A stretch of 64,000 nucleotides of DNA. Origin: Bagarius yarrelli (Eukaryota > Chordata > Actinopteri > Siluriformes > Sisoridae). Both the position numbers and the translations under genes were made by a program. Shown here in pieces: positions 37,849 through 49,444 of the stretch. Under the pieces are notes generated by a model. That model was given only the letters and a program-made list of their open reading frames with translations, was not told where the DNA came from and searched no databases. Positions within the stretch are counted from its first letter, which is position 1. Every line of letters begins with the position of its first letter. Where the stretch lies: contig VCAZ01000035.1 in assembly GCA_005784505.1 (NCBI GenBank), positions 533,501 through 597,500 on the forward strand. Reading direction: 5' to 3'.

Positions 37849-38939
37849 ATCATCATAGAATCTAGAAGGTGTACAACGGGAAGACCAGGTGTACAGTGGT
37901 GAGACAGTGGTGAGACAGTGGTGAGACCAGCTATGATGTATGGTTTAGAGACAGTGGTGAGACCAGCTATGATGTATGGTTTAGAGACAGTGGTGAGACC
38001 AGTGTGTAGGTTAGAGACAGTGGTGAGACCCAGCTATGATGTATGGTTTAGAGACAGTGGTGAGACCAGCTATGATATGGTTTAGAGAGACAGTGGTGAG
38101 ACCAGATATGATGTATGGTTAGAGACAGTGGTGAGACCAGCTATGATGTATGGTTTAGAGACAGTGGTGAGACAGTGGTGAGACCAGCTATGATGTATGG
38201 TTTAGAGACAGTGGTGAGACAGTGGTGAGACAGCTATGATGTATGGTTTAGAGACAGTGGTGAGACCAGCTATGATGTATGGTTTAGAGACAGTGATGTA
38301 TGGTTTAGAGACAGCTGGTGATGTATGGTTTAGAGACAGTGGTGAGACCAGCTATGATGTATGATTTAGAGACAGTGGTGAGACCAGCTATGATGTATGG
38401 TAGAGACAGTGGTGAGACCAGCTATGATGTATGGTTTAGAGACAGTGGTGAGACCAGCTATGATGTATGGTTAGAGACAGTTAGAGACAGTGGTGAGACC
38501 AGCTGATGTATGGTTTAGAGACAGTGGTGAGACCAGACAGTGGCACTGAGAAAGAGACAGGTGGCAGAGCTGAAAGTAGCAGAGCTGAAGATGTTGAGGT
38601 TTTCTTTGAGAGTGACGAGGTTGGAGAGGATTAGGAACGAGTTCATTAGGGGACGGCTCATGTTAGATGTTATGGGGAGAAAGTCAGGGAAGACAGATTG
38701 AGGTGGTTTGGACATGTACAGAGGAGGGATAGTGAATATATTGTTAGGAGGATGTTAGAAATAAAGCTACCAGGCAGAAGGTGGAGAGGAAGACCAGAGA
38801 AGAGGTATATGGATGCGATAAACGAGGACATGAAGTTAGTGGGTGTAAGTGAAGAAGATGTAGAGAATAGGGTTAGGTGGAGACAGATGATTCGCCGTGG
38901 CGACCCCTGAAAGGGAACAGCCGAAAGGAAAAGAAAAAG
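37849..38939 (+). mobile_element. 5'-truncated RTE-type LINE fragment with internal minisatellite
   Basis: A piece of the 3' end of a non-LTR retrotransposon ORF. After the array (37880-38545), the segments QRRDSEYIVRRMLE, GRRWRGRPEKRYMD and WRQMIRRGDP (to about 38910) match the C-terminus typical of RTE-type ORFs. A non-coding tail ends in A/G-rich 'ggaaaagaaaaag'. Flanks at 37832-37848 and 38940-38956 are 17-bp direct repeats (AGTGTAAATGC then AGCCTT or GGCTTT), a target duplication made in the end of the family E MITE. Non-functional: only the last part of the ORF is present, with frameshifts in the array. Confidence 0.82.
37880..38545 (+). repeat. 36-bp minisatellite encoding RPAMMYGLETVV units
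   Basis: About 17-18 tandem units, many with small deletions (for example 'ggttagagacag') that shift frame. A complete unit encodes the 12 residues RPAMMYGLETVV, which is the LINE's own sequence. After the last unit the LINE continues as 'gacagtggcactgagaaag'. Inverted counterpart at 46.39-47.12 kb. Confidence 0.93.
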
Positions 38940-38956
38940 AGTGTAAATGCGGCTTT

Positions 38957-41508
38957 GAAACGCAAAAACTAAACCTAAGCAGCAAACATCTAACCAATGA
39001 AGTAAAGTTTTTGATGTAAGCTTTGATTTCCACGCTTGTAATTCTTTGATATGATATGCCCTGATTTAAGATGACACGGTACATGATGATGCTGTCAGCT
39101 ACGACGTTTTACCCATTACTCAAAACACAGACACAAAAAAGTTCAAAGCCAGTTTTTCATTATCGGGTTGCAATTAGGTGTGACGTCGCATAGCATAAAT
39201 AAATGTAAACTTTTTTAATCAGAGGTAAGTGATTATTTATGCAGTCTTGTCCTATAATGGAGTACATTCATGTTTATATAAAAAGCTTAACAAATGAAGA
39301 CTAACAGACTGAGGCTGACGCGTCAACAGACTGAAGCAGGAATAGCAGAGATATTACAGCTGCAGTCTTTGACTTATTCATGTAGGCATGAAAGCTTTCT
39401 AGAGTACAAAGAGCATAACCGGCAGGGACGCAGCAGACGTTTTCAAAGTGTGTGTAGGGGGGCAAACTATAACCAAAAGCCCAGATCAGATTTAAATCAG
39501 ATTGCCAGATATCGGCCCACCTCTTTAAGCTCACCATCAGACCACCATCATCTATTAAACTTGCCTGCAGTCTGATCATTAATAGAATGATATTAATTAT
39601 TATTACAATATGAAGGAAGTGAAAAAAGAAGTGCATATGAATGATTAAATGAGCAAAATGTCTGCAGAATTACAAATCTGTCCCCTGTAGACCAGCCTTT
39701 TATCTGGGATGTTTCAACTTTTAATCCTGCACAATTCTTCTTTGATCAATTTTGATTCGGTTATTTCACATCATTTGTTAATTGTTAATAATTACATGGG
39801 ATGATTTTATGTTCTGTAGCTTTGAATGAAGAAGCGTTAACACAGGTTACCGTATAATTATGACCCAGGCATGATCAAACGATTCAGCGTATTAAATCAT
39901 CTGATATACCGTAATGCTTTCAATCAAGCTACCCAATCAACATGCACTCTCCACTATAGGTTTACAGTTAAGACATATTGGTTATAGCGCCATATTACAA
40001 AATGTGGCAGGACATTTGTTATTGCTCAACATATCAAAATATCGTAATAACTGAAATACTTAACACTAAACTGCAGGGAGTTTTAGCTTTGCCTTTACAT
40101 TCAACTGTGATATAATGAACAATTCAAACATTTCAACTGCATTTAGATAAATAAAAAATATAATACGATTCAAAACTGGAAAGTAGCTTTGACATGTTAA
40201 CTAGGAAATGATGTGAATTTATGTAACACACATATTACCGCTAGAAAAAGAGGGACAAGTCAAGCTGATCCTTTCTTTCTAGTTCAGCCTGACCTAAAAC
40301 ATCTTTATGATCATCAGAAATTACCTAAAAATGACGCTATTTTATATAGGCTGCGATTTACTGGCTTTTTCTTTCGAATTGTGCCAGAAACCAGTGTTGC
40401 AGCTAAGACAAGTATAACTACTAAATTTTCTTTCCTGTTTAGGACTGTTATCTGACGCACCATTACAAAAAGATGATTGTAGGTGAACACCGAACATAAT
40501 CGTAATTTATTTTCTTTTTGTTACTAAAAGATGTCTAAAATAAAAGTTTAAAGATTTAACTTTGGTGTATGGCTTGAATTACAGTAAATGTGATGTTTGT
40601 TTTGGAAAGGTTTTGTTAGCATATAGCGCCAAGCAGGCTAATTTCCCTATATAGGGGTCGATGGCTGTGTTTGCAAAACTGCAGGGGTCGTAACCTTCCT
40701 GTCCTTGTGTCGATTCCACACCCGATAACAGGTGACTCACTGTAATTCCTGGAAAGAGAATTTTCTGGCATAGAGTATTCACAAACCTACATTTTTCTTT
40801 ATAAGTCAGAAAAAATAAAAGTGTAGGTAATCCAGAGAACCAGATAGGACATCTAATTTAGACAGTCAGCGAATATGTCAATCCAGGAGGGTTTTAATAC
40901 TCCAAGCTTGGATTTTGTATTAAAGGACTTTGGCATATATTAGAAATGCTTCCGAGTAGCTCATAGTGCTCAAAAGTAGTTTTATGACTGAAAAGTACAC
41001 TTACACTTGATAAAGGACATTTTCTCCTGTCGGACTGCAAAATTTATCACTTGCCATAGCATTGGTTCTAAAAATCGGATTTTAATGTCAATTTTCCTTA
41101 GAAATTCAAAGTAATTTTTACATTTAAGTTGGATTATTTTAACTTGTTAGTTTATGGAATTGATAAAAAAAAATGTCTGTAAATACATTATAGTGGAAGG
41201 AAAAATAAATTGACAGTTAGAGGTTTCTTTTTCTGCAGTTACTCAAAAAACTGACTCAGGTCAGTTACTCAAAAAATTCAATGTTTGATGGAAACAAATA
41301 TATTTTATTTTTTCCCCATTTTTACTGACTGGCCATATAAGTATAAATTGTGTTTTGCTATTCTGAATAGACATCACCTTTTCACATTTTATAACATTCC
41401 CAGAGCTTCTGCGATTTACATTTAACTACGGCGCTATGCGACATTTTGACCGGCCCTGAATAATGCCAGAGTCAGAGGCTTTCAGGTTGGAATTCATATG
41501 CAGCTGTT
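38957..41508. other. ntrk3: Intronic stretch, nothing recognised
   Basis: No coding exon, RNA gene or classifiable element seen in about 2.5 kb. Confidence 0.45.
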
Positions 41509-41703
41509 TTGGTAGCCTAGTGGTTAAGGTGTTGGACAGTTAATTGGAAGATCTGAGTTAGAATTTCCTGCACCGGCTAGTTGCCACTGCGGGGCCCCTG
41601 AACAAGGCCCTTAACCCCTAATCGCTCAGTTGTATAAAAGAGATAAATGTTAAGCCACTCTGGATAAGGGCATCCGCCAAATGCTACAAAAGTAACTGTA
41701 ATC
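41509..41703 (+). mobile_element. Family B SINE, near full length
   Basis: Box A 'tggtagcctagtggttaagg', degenerate box B, body 'gccactgcggggcccctgaa', tail 'ctggataagggcatccgcc'. Confidence 0.85.
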
Positions 41704-43857
41704 TCCAGTTGCATGCAGTACAGTGAAACGCTTATCTCTTAATCTAAAACCACAGGCACAGGGTCAGTGCAGACAGCAGCAATCAAGCAGGGTGAATAAA
41801 AAGACAAAAACTTCAGTACACAAAGAAAAACACGGGGGAGAATGCTCGGTAATGATAGGCTAGGCTAAAAAAACAAAACAGCAAGCATAAGGAAAGCAGG
41901 GTTATTTATAGTACAGTGAAATGCGTAGGTTAGTATTGAATAGAATGTGTGCGATTAGAGTTCGAGTATATTTTTTACTAATAGCGTATCTTTATTTTGA
42001 TAATAAAAGTTGACAAAGATTCATTATTTGGTAGATTATCCACCAACAAAATGCCACATTCCACATAGCATTCCATGGTGACGATCATATGCTACCGCAT
42101 GCCAGAAACTTCAACAGCATGACCAAACGCTTGGGAAAGAGAAAATGCAGGAAATTAAACCAAAACTGGACATGATGCTTTTTTTGTTTAGTGCAAAAAA
42201 AAACAAAACAAAAAAAAACCGGTTTGTCTCATCTGTCATCTTTTATCTTTTAATAAACTGTATAAACTGTTAAAAAGTAATGCACATTTGTCTTTTCCCT
42301 AATCTAGCATCAGGAGGCAAAATAAAGACATTTAAAATCATGATAAAATCTTCACATAATACTGGTAGTCCCTTTAGCCTGTGTAAAGACCGTATCATCC
42401 TCTGATTAAAGAAAGAAACAACTATGTAGCCCTCATTAAAAAAAAACCCCAAAAGTTTGGGGACCCCTGATATAAGGTAATAGTGACCGGGCCACCATTC
42501 CAAATATAATTGAGTTGATCAGCTAATTACTGCAGGCTGAATATACTGTGTCTAAAAGAGGCAAATCACAAATCCCTGTAGATCTGTGGCACTGCTGGAT
42601 CTGAGATTAACACTCCTGGTCTACAAATAGCTATTTCTGACAAAAGTGTCATCACAAGTCTCTGTCTATCATATATTTACCAAGTATTTACTTAGACTCA
42701 TAAAATAAACGCCTAAAACAAGCATTTTATGTTTTAGCAAATTCACTGCAAAAGATTTGGCTCTGCTTTGTTTTCTTTTGGCTGCAGGTGCGAATCTGAC
42801 TAATTAAATATATTAGCCTGTTTCTGTTGGTAACCGCAGTGCAAAAGTAACAGCGTTACTATGCTGAAGGATTTTTTTAAGCTTATTTTTTTTTACTTTG
42901 AAAAAAGTGGACTCTTGTACATTGATCTTTAATCCATTAGCTTTCTGCTTAATAGCCTACTTTTACTACTCATCACCGCCATTTTGAGCGATGCATTTAA
43001 TCTCCAAGTACGTGCTCGGCTGTGTGGTATTTGTTACTATGTATGATGCCGATCCTAATACGTAGGCGGCACAATACCCCGCCAAAATACATGCGGCATG
43101 AAGTGTTATTGCAATGGTTTGCCACCTACAGCAAACCTAGTTACTCATACCTAGAGCTATTATTGAAATGAAACAGTAAATAGGCAGCATCAGGGTACTT
43201 AAAATGGAAATGCTGCCTTTATGAAATGAGGAGTTCATTCACAGGGCAAAAATCACTGTTCATAGCACAGCTAGGTCTGTGATGGATTCTGATTCGACTT
43301 ATTTTTAGCAACTGATTTGGATCAATTATCTATGATTATATTGAACAATTCAATAGCACATGTATGTACAGGTGTATTCACATATAAGGCAATCAGAACG
43401 TTCTGCTACAGATCTGACCAATCTGAGCTAAACTTGTTATAACTCTCTTTCTCTATCGCCTACCAGAGGAAATTATAAATGATCCCTAAGCTTTTAGATG
43501 ACAGCCTCACCTTCACAGATAGTACAGGAAGCATTTTTAAGAAGGCCAGCCAAAGGTTGATTTAATTAGGAAGCTTAAAGTTTTAACATGTCGCAAAGTA
43601 CAAATTAAAAAGTTAGCGTCCTTTTTGTATTTTTACAAACAGGGTCTTGGTCCTTAATATCCAAAACATTGGCTAGTGCAGGACACTAGCGCAGGTCCCA
43701 GGACACCCCCGTCAGTGGGATTTTGATCATTCTGAATCGTAGCAAACACATAGGTGATGTTTTTGCTGCCTAAATTGATTATTGCTGGCTTATTTATTAT
43801 TAGTCGGAAACCATTAACCTCTGACTTATTAATGTTTGGTCTAACGCCATGGTATTT
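41704..43857. other. ntrk3: Intronic stretch, nothing firm recognised
   Basis: 41718-41935 contains two 'cagtgaaa(c/t)gc' phrases like a family C SINE tail, too degenerate to define. The rest shows no gene or repeat I can name. Confidence 0.4.
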
Positions 43858-44063
43858 GGCTGCATTTACACTTAAAGTATCAAGTGACCCAATTCAGATT
43901 TTGGCACAGATGGGATATGACCGACGATTGTGTGAACAGGAATGACATCACATAGATTCTGATATTTTTAGATCGGATTCAGGACTCATTTGTATGTGGA
44001 AATAGATCAGATATAAATCGGATATGTGCGTTAGCATCTGCCATTTAAAAAAAAAAAAAAAAA

Positions 44064-44320
44064 TTCAACTTCATTGTGCAAGGTATGTGTACAGAGCCAA
44101 TGAAATGCATTGAAATTTTTTGCACATCCTATCTTAGTAGGTTGGGGTCGGGTTGCAGGGTCAGCTATGATGCAGTGCCCCTGGAGCAGGAGGGGTTGAG
44201 GGTCTTGTTCAAGGACCCAACAGTGGTTGGCTTGCTGGTGGTGGGGCTTGAACCCAGGTGTTTCTGGTCTTCAGATCAGTGACTCAGCACCTTAACCATT
44301 TAAGCCACCACTGCCCCCAC
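44064..44320 (-). mobile_element. Family C SINE nested in MITE
   Basis: The complement of the family C head (agatcagtgactcagcacctt, then aaccatttaagccacc) is at 44273-44310. The tail side abuts a 17-nt poly-A run at 44047-44063. Confidence 0.65.
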
Positions 44321-44626
44321 TTTAAGCAGACAGATCGTATTTTTACCTGTCAATAAGCGACGGTGGCATGTGACATCAACTCAGGTGGACACTGAATGGA
44401 GATATACAGTATGTTTAACTTAGCATAACTGTGTATTTATTATTTTTGTTCACTTAAAATCTGTTTTGTCTATAAACATAAAAAACCAAACTATCAAAAA
44501 AAATGCTAGTAGATATGGATCAATGCTACATTTGCCCAGGCTGCAACAAGGGCTTGCCCAATTTTTTTTTCACCTAAAGAAGAGTATTGTTTAAAAATGA
44601 CACGGAGATAACATACTGAATAATAA

Positions 44627-44868
44627 TTTGGTAGCGCAGTGGTTAAGGTGTTGGACTGCTACCTGGAAGGTCAGGGTTTGTTTCCAATAATTTTGGTAGC
44701 GCAGTGGTTAAGGTGTTGGACTGCTGGAAGATCAGGGTTTGTTTCCAAGTATCACCAAGTTGCCACTGTTGGGCTCCTGAGCAAGACCCTTAACCCTCAA
44801 TAATAAAAAAAAGATAAATGTAAGTCGGTCTGGATAAATGCATCTGCCAAAATGCCGTAAATGTAAAT
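44627..44868 (+). mobile_element. Family B SINE with duplicated tRNA head, nested in MITE
   Basis: The head 'tttggtagcgcagtgg' followed by 'ttaaggtgttggactgct' occurs at about 44627 and again at about 44693, so box A is present twice, 66 bp apart. Body and tail (ctggataaatgcatctgcc) follow once. Confidence 0.8.
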
Positions 44869-45580
44869 TTCGTCTTGGTCCATTGCGTCCATGGATTATC
44901 GTTTTTTCCTTCCTTTTTTGGTCAGTACGACGACCTTGGTTTTTTTTTGGCACGGGTCAGTTTTAAAAAATGATGTAAGCGGGTCTTTAAAAAAAAAACT
45001 AATATAGTCACCGAATCGGAATTGGGCATTAAGATCTTTCATTGTTGGTAAACTATTAAACTGTAAAGACTAACCTTAGCCTATCCTGCTATCACATGGT
45101 GCAGTTCATTCAGAAGGTGATGGCAGCCTATTAGGGCACACCATATACACACATTAAACCTGGTACTAGAGTCGATAATTTATTCGCTGTGTCTGGTTTC
45201 AAACGAGGAAGAAACATAGAAACATAGAAAACATAAGAAATTTAGCCTCGGATTTAACCCAGGAATCTGAAAATCTGATGTTGTCCTTATTTCTATTCTA
45301 TATGCTGTACATATCCTATTTTTGGTAGGATACTAGTGGAAAAAGCACTTAGCGATGATTGATTTGTCTGCCAAGGTATTGTAATACACCAGTCATGCTG
45401 CATGACTTTATTTAATAATTATTTCTTGTATAATTTGATTTTACCAATGTAGCAGAAAGTGAAGGGTTCCTATAAAAACACAACAAGACATCAGAAAGGT
45501 AGATTCAGGTTTGTGTCTATAGTATTTATGAACATGCAACATTTATGTACTTGCTAACTCGGTATAGATTTAACATAGCA

Positions 45581-45840
45581 AACTGTATAGCCAAAAGGTT
45601 GTGGACACTTTACTAGCACACCCACAACTGTGTCTTTTCCAAAAACGTCACCGAGTTTGAAGCACCCGATTGTGTGGGATGTATCTATATGCTATAAAAG
45701 GCTCACACACTTTTCCAGTATGACAATGCCCCTGTGCATAAAGCCCCTTGGTGTGTTATAATTAAATTGTTAAACCTTGAATGTCCTGCAGAGAGTTCTG
45801 ACCTGAACCTCACATTTTGGGATGAACTGTCATTGTAAAA
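45581..45840 (+). mobile_element. Degenerate Tc1-like element copy
   Basis: 'tagccaaaaggttgtggaca' opens a copy of the family at 1.5 and 12.2 kb. 'ccagtatgacaatgcccctg', 'gagagttctgacctgaacct' and 'ttttgggatgaactg' follow. Internal deletion; no coding frame. Confidence 0.65.
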
Positions 45841-45924
45841 AGCGTTTACAGAAGTGTAGAAGTAAGACAAAGACAAAATCTGAAATAGAATGTTTAACAA
45901 ACACAAATGGATGTACTAGACAAG

Positions 45925-46182
45925 TTCAATTCAGTTTTTTCAATTCAATTTTATTTGTATGCCACTTTTAACACTAGAAATTGTCTCAAAGCAGCTTTAC
46001 ACAGAATGCAGTAACAGAGAAAAGTGTAGGTTTGTCCCTAATTAGCAAGCCGAAAAACTCCCTGAAATGAAGTAGGAGGTAGGAAGAAACCTTGGGAGGA
46101 ACCAGACTCAATAAGGAACCCATCCTCATCTGGGTTACACCACATCTCCCAATACTTTTGGTTAAATAATGTTTTTTCATTC
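45925..46182. repeat. Interspersed repeat abutting the LINE fragment
   Basis: Contains 'ttcaattttatttgtatgcc', 'tgtctcaaagcagctttaca' and 'cttgggaggaaccagactca', phrases I know from a common fish interspersed repeat of uncertain class. It joins directly to the LINE copy near 46183, truncating its 3' end. Confidence 0.5.
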
Positions 46183-47180
46183 GTACCAATATATTCACTA
46201 TCCCTCCTCTGTACATGTCCAAACCACCTCAATCTGGCTTCCCTGACTTTCTCCCTAAAACAGCTAATATGAGCCGTCCCCCTAATGAACTCGTTCCTAA
46301 TCCTGTCCAACCTCGTCACTCCCAAAGAAAACCTCAACATCTTCAGCTCTGCTAATTCCAGCTCTGCCGCCTGTCTCTCCCTCAGTGCCACTGTTTCTAA
46401 ACCATACATCATAGCTGTCTCACCACTGTCTCTAAACCATACATCATAGCTGGTCTCACCACTGTCTCTAAACCATACATCATAGCTGGTCTCACCACTG
46501 TCTCACCACTGTCTCTAAACTAAACTGTCATACATCATAGCTGGTCTCACCACTGGTCTCTAAACCATACATCATAGCTGGTCTCACCACTGTCTCTAAA
46601 CCATACATCATAGCTGTCTCACCACTGTCTCTAAACCATACATCATAGCTGGTCTCACCACTGTCTCTAAACCATACATCATAGCTGGTCTCACCACTGT
46701 CTCTAAACCATACATCATAGCTGGTCTCACCACTGTCTCTAAACCATACATCATAGCTGGTCTCACCACTGTCTCTAAACCATACATCATAGCTGGTCTC
46801 AAACCATCACATCATGTCTCACCACTAAACCATACATCATAGCTGGTCTCACCACTGTCTCAAGCACTAAACCATACATCATAGCTGGTCTCACCACTGT
46901 CTCTAAACCATACATCATAGCTGGTCTCACCACTGTCTCTAAACCATACATCATAGCTGGTCTCACCACTGTCTCTAAACCATACATCATAGCTGGTCTC
47001 ATCACTGTCTCTAAACCATACATCATAGCTGGTCTCACCACTGTCTCTAAACCATACATCATAGCTGGTCTCACCACTGTCTCTAAACCATACATCATAG
47101 CTGGTCTCACCACTGTCTTCTACACCTTCCCGTGGATTCTAGCTGATATTCTCCTGTCACACATCACTCCCGACCCGCTT
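46183..47180 (-). mobile_element. RTE-type LINE fragment, minus strand, with internal minisatellite
   Basis: Read on the minus strand: SGVMCDRRISARIHGKV, a stop where Tyr is usual, KTVV, then the 36-bp array (47113 down to about 46410). ALRERQAAELELAELKMLRF, LDRIRNEFIRGTAH and LRWFGHVQRRDSEYI follow, ending near 46190. This is the same region as the + strand copy at 37.85-38.94 kb but extends further 5' and stops earlier 3'. Non-functional fragment. Confidence 0.82.
46388..47120 (-). repeat. 36-bp minisatellite, inverted relative of the 38-kb array
   Basis: About 20 units with the complement phrase 'accatacatcatagctgg'. Two long stretches stay in frame on the minus strand as repeats of RPAMMYGLETVV. 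Units are more uniform than in the 38-kb array, with irregular ones near 46500-46540 and 46800-46870. Confidence 0.94.
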
Positions 47181-47501
47181 CACAATAATGTTTAACAACA
47201 GTGATTCCTGTTTTTGTAATTTATTACATCACATTTACATTACTGGCTGTGTAAAAATATCAATACAGCTAACAGTGTGTGTCAAACGACTTGCTTCTCT
47301 GCTCATGTAGTTGTTGCTGATGCATACGTCCATTGTCTCAGAAGCAAGCATAACAAAATAAATAAATAAATAAGGGTGCCTCCGACTTCTTATTTGTTGC
47401 ATTTGTTTAACTTTAAAGTATTACATTGCAATATATTGTACTGCGACCCGTGTATTGTAATACATGTTGCATCGTAAGACCCTTGCAAATACACAGCCCT
47501 A

Positions 47502-47642
47502 ATTTCTGGCATTTAGCAGATGCCTTCATTCAGCGTGATTTACATTTTTTTTTTTTTTTATCAATTGAGCAGTTAAGAGTTAAGGGCCTTGAACCCATGA
47601 TCTCCTGATCATCAGTCCAACACCTTAACCACTGAGCCACTG
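47502..47642 (-). mobile_element. Family B SINE, minus strand
   Basis: Tail complement (ggcatttagcagatgccttc), then 'taagggccttgaaccca' and head complement (ccaacaccttaaccactgag). The body is deleted. Confidence 0.8.
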
Positions 47643-47742
47643 TACAGTCCCACTTCACCACATATTAGTTGATTGAAATGATCAAATTTTACAAGGCCAA
47701 CGTAACACTTAACATTTAATGAATGTGTAGTAAAATAAAAAG

Positions 47743-47895
47743 TGGTTAAGGTGTTGGACTGGTAATGAAAAAACAGGGTTTAATTCCCAGCACCACTATG
47801 TTACAAGAGTTAGACCCCAGTAGCTCAGTTGTATTAAAAAAGAAATAAATGTATATCGCTCTGCATAAGGGCGTCTGCCATATGCTGTTACTGTA
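47743..47895 (+). mobile_element. Family B SINE
   Basis: 'agtggttaaggtgttggact' head, box-B-like GGGTTTAATTCCC, partly deleted body, tail 'gcataagggcgtctgcc'. It lies 100 bp from the minus-strand copy at 47502-47642. Confidence 0.8.
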
Positions 47896-49000
47896 ATATA
47901 AAAAATTACGTTTATTTACATAATCTACAATATGACGTCTTAACTAAAGCGCAAATAGTTTAAAATTAAGCCCAAGCAAGTTTTAGCAGATTTTTATCAC
48001 AGTGTTGCTGCAACTCTCAATAGACTTGCACTGGCTTATGATCAAATCCCACCTGCTAACATGTTAAAGCCGCTAATCTAGATTTATCATCTTATTTTCA
48101 TGGCATTTACACTGAGAAATGGCTACAGGCTAAAAACAAAATAATATATCTAACATTTTTATGACAAGAAAAATGCCCTTTTACCTATTTATGGGCTTAC
48201 AGATAATTGGCTAGTAATGCCCTGATTGACAGTTCTTCCACTTGGAGGTGTAGTCTTAGATTTCTGACCTCTGATACCTGTTGCATCATTAAATCACGAT
48301 TCTGTACACACTGTTCATCCTCACTCTTGTGGCATAAACAGGTGAATTACAAGTAAGATGTCACGCTGTGTTTTGTAGTTGTCTTCAGCTTCCAAGCCTC
48401 GTTATCCTGTACCAGTAATTCTCATCTGACAGTACTATCAGGATCTGGGTGTGAGGAATAAATACACAATGAGTTCTATAAGGTTTCAGATCTACGATCT
48501 AGATCTTAGATCAACTATCAAACAGCTATTTAAATCATTCCCTTCACAAAGAGTGAGACTGGGAACATGGCCAGCTGCAGGCCTCTTGGACTGCTGGGTA
48601 CAGACTATACATTGCACATTTTCAGACTGTTAAGAGTTATTCTGTGTTTCTTGGCAGTCGTTATTATTTTTTTTTACACATAATCTGTGTGACAGAAGCT
48701 TTCAGAATTAAAATTTGTTTTCAACAGAAAGCTGACCATGACAAAAAAAAAAACTTTCCACCTGCCTTTCGGAGTCAAAATCCCTTGAGATATTTGTAAT
48801 AAAAGGGCTGCGAAAGATGCAGAATGTGGAATATGTACCTGCAAAAAGAAATAAAATATTTAACCTATTTATTACTTACTTATTGCAACGACTTCCAAAG
48901 ATTTTAGCAAGCAAAGAGGTTTTCCTACAAATTTGCAATTTTTCATGAATGATTAAGATGATTCTAAATCTAAATATTTGCACTATTACAGATAATCACT

Positions 49001-49168
49001 TGTTAGTGTAGTGGTTTAGGTGTTGAACTGCTGATCAGATGATTGTGGGTTCATCTCCCAACACCAGCATACTGCCACTGCTCGACCCCTAGGCAAGGCC
49101 CTTAACCCTCAACTGCTCAGTTGTATAAAAAAAATATAATCTTAAGTCACTCTGGATAAGAGTATAAG
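49001..49168 (+). mobile_element. Family B SINE, 3' tail incomplete
   Basis: Head 'ttagtgtagtggtttaggtg', box-B-like GGGTTCATCTCCC, body 'ccactgctcgacccctaggc'. The tail stops after 'ctctggataagagtataag'. Confidence 0.8.
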
Positions 49169-49444
49169 TCACGACATAGAGGGATTTCTCTGGACCAATA
49201 GGGGCTGCCGGTCTGTGGAAACGGGTAATTGCGTGCAAGCATTTAATCTGGCTGCTTTACTATCACACACAAAGAGACTGTGGATATTTCTGTTAAAGTA
49301 CACTTAAAATAAAAATATTTTAATATTTAGCCTGTACCTACAGTCAGTACCTACAGACAGCTTAAACACCTGTGCGCCATTGCCCGTTTCCACTAATCAG
49401 CATTTTGTAGTGTTGTGAACTTAATTTTGTTTTTTAAAAATATT

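Larger units (their letters stand above)
43858..45036 (-). mobile_element. Family E MITE, minus strand, carrying two nested SINEs
   Basis: Starts with the family end GGCTGCATTTACACTT at 43858. In reverse order and complement it shows the same blocks as the 37.1-kb copy (caactcaggtggaca, acttaaaatctgttttgtc, gtccattgcgtccatgga, ggtcagtacgacga). It is interrupted by a family C SINE (44064-44320) and a family B SINE (44627-44868). Confidence 0.72.

Noticed and set aside
38318..38910. Possible repeat-containing gene (RPAMMYGLETVV repeats)
   Set aside because: The flanking protein sequence is the C-terminus of an RTE-type LINE ORF and the array is frame-broken; treated as a mobile element fragment.
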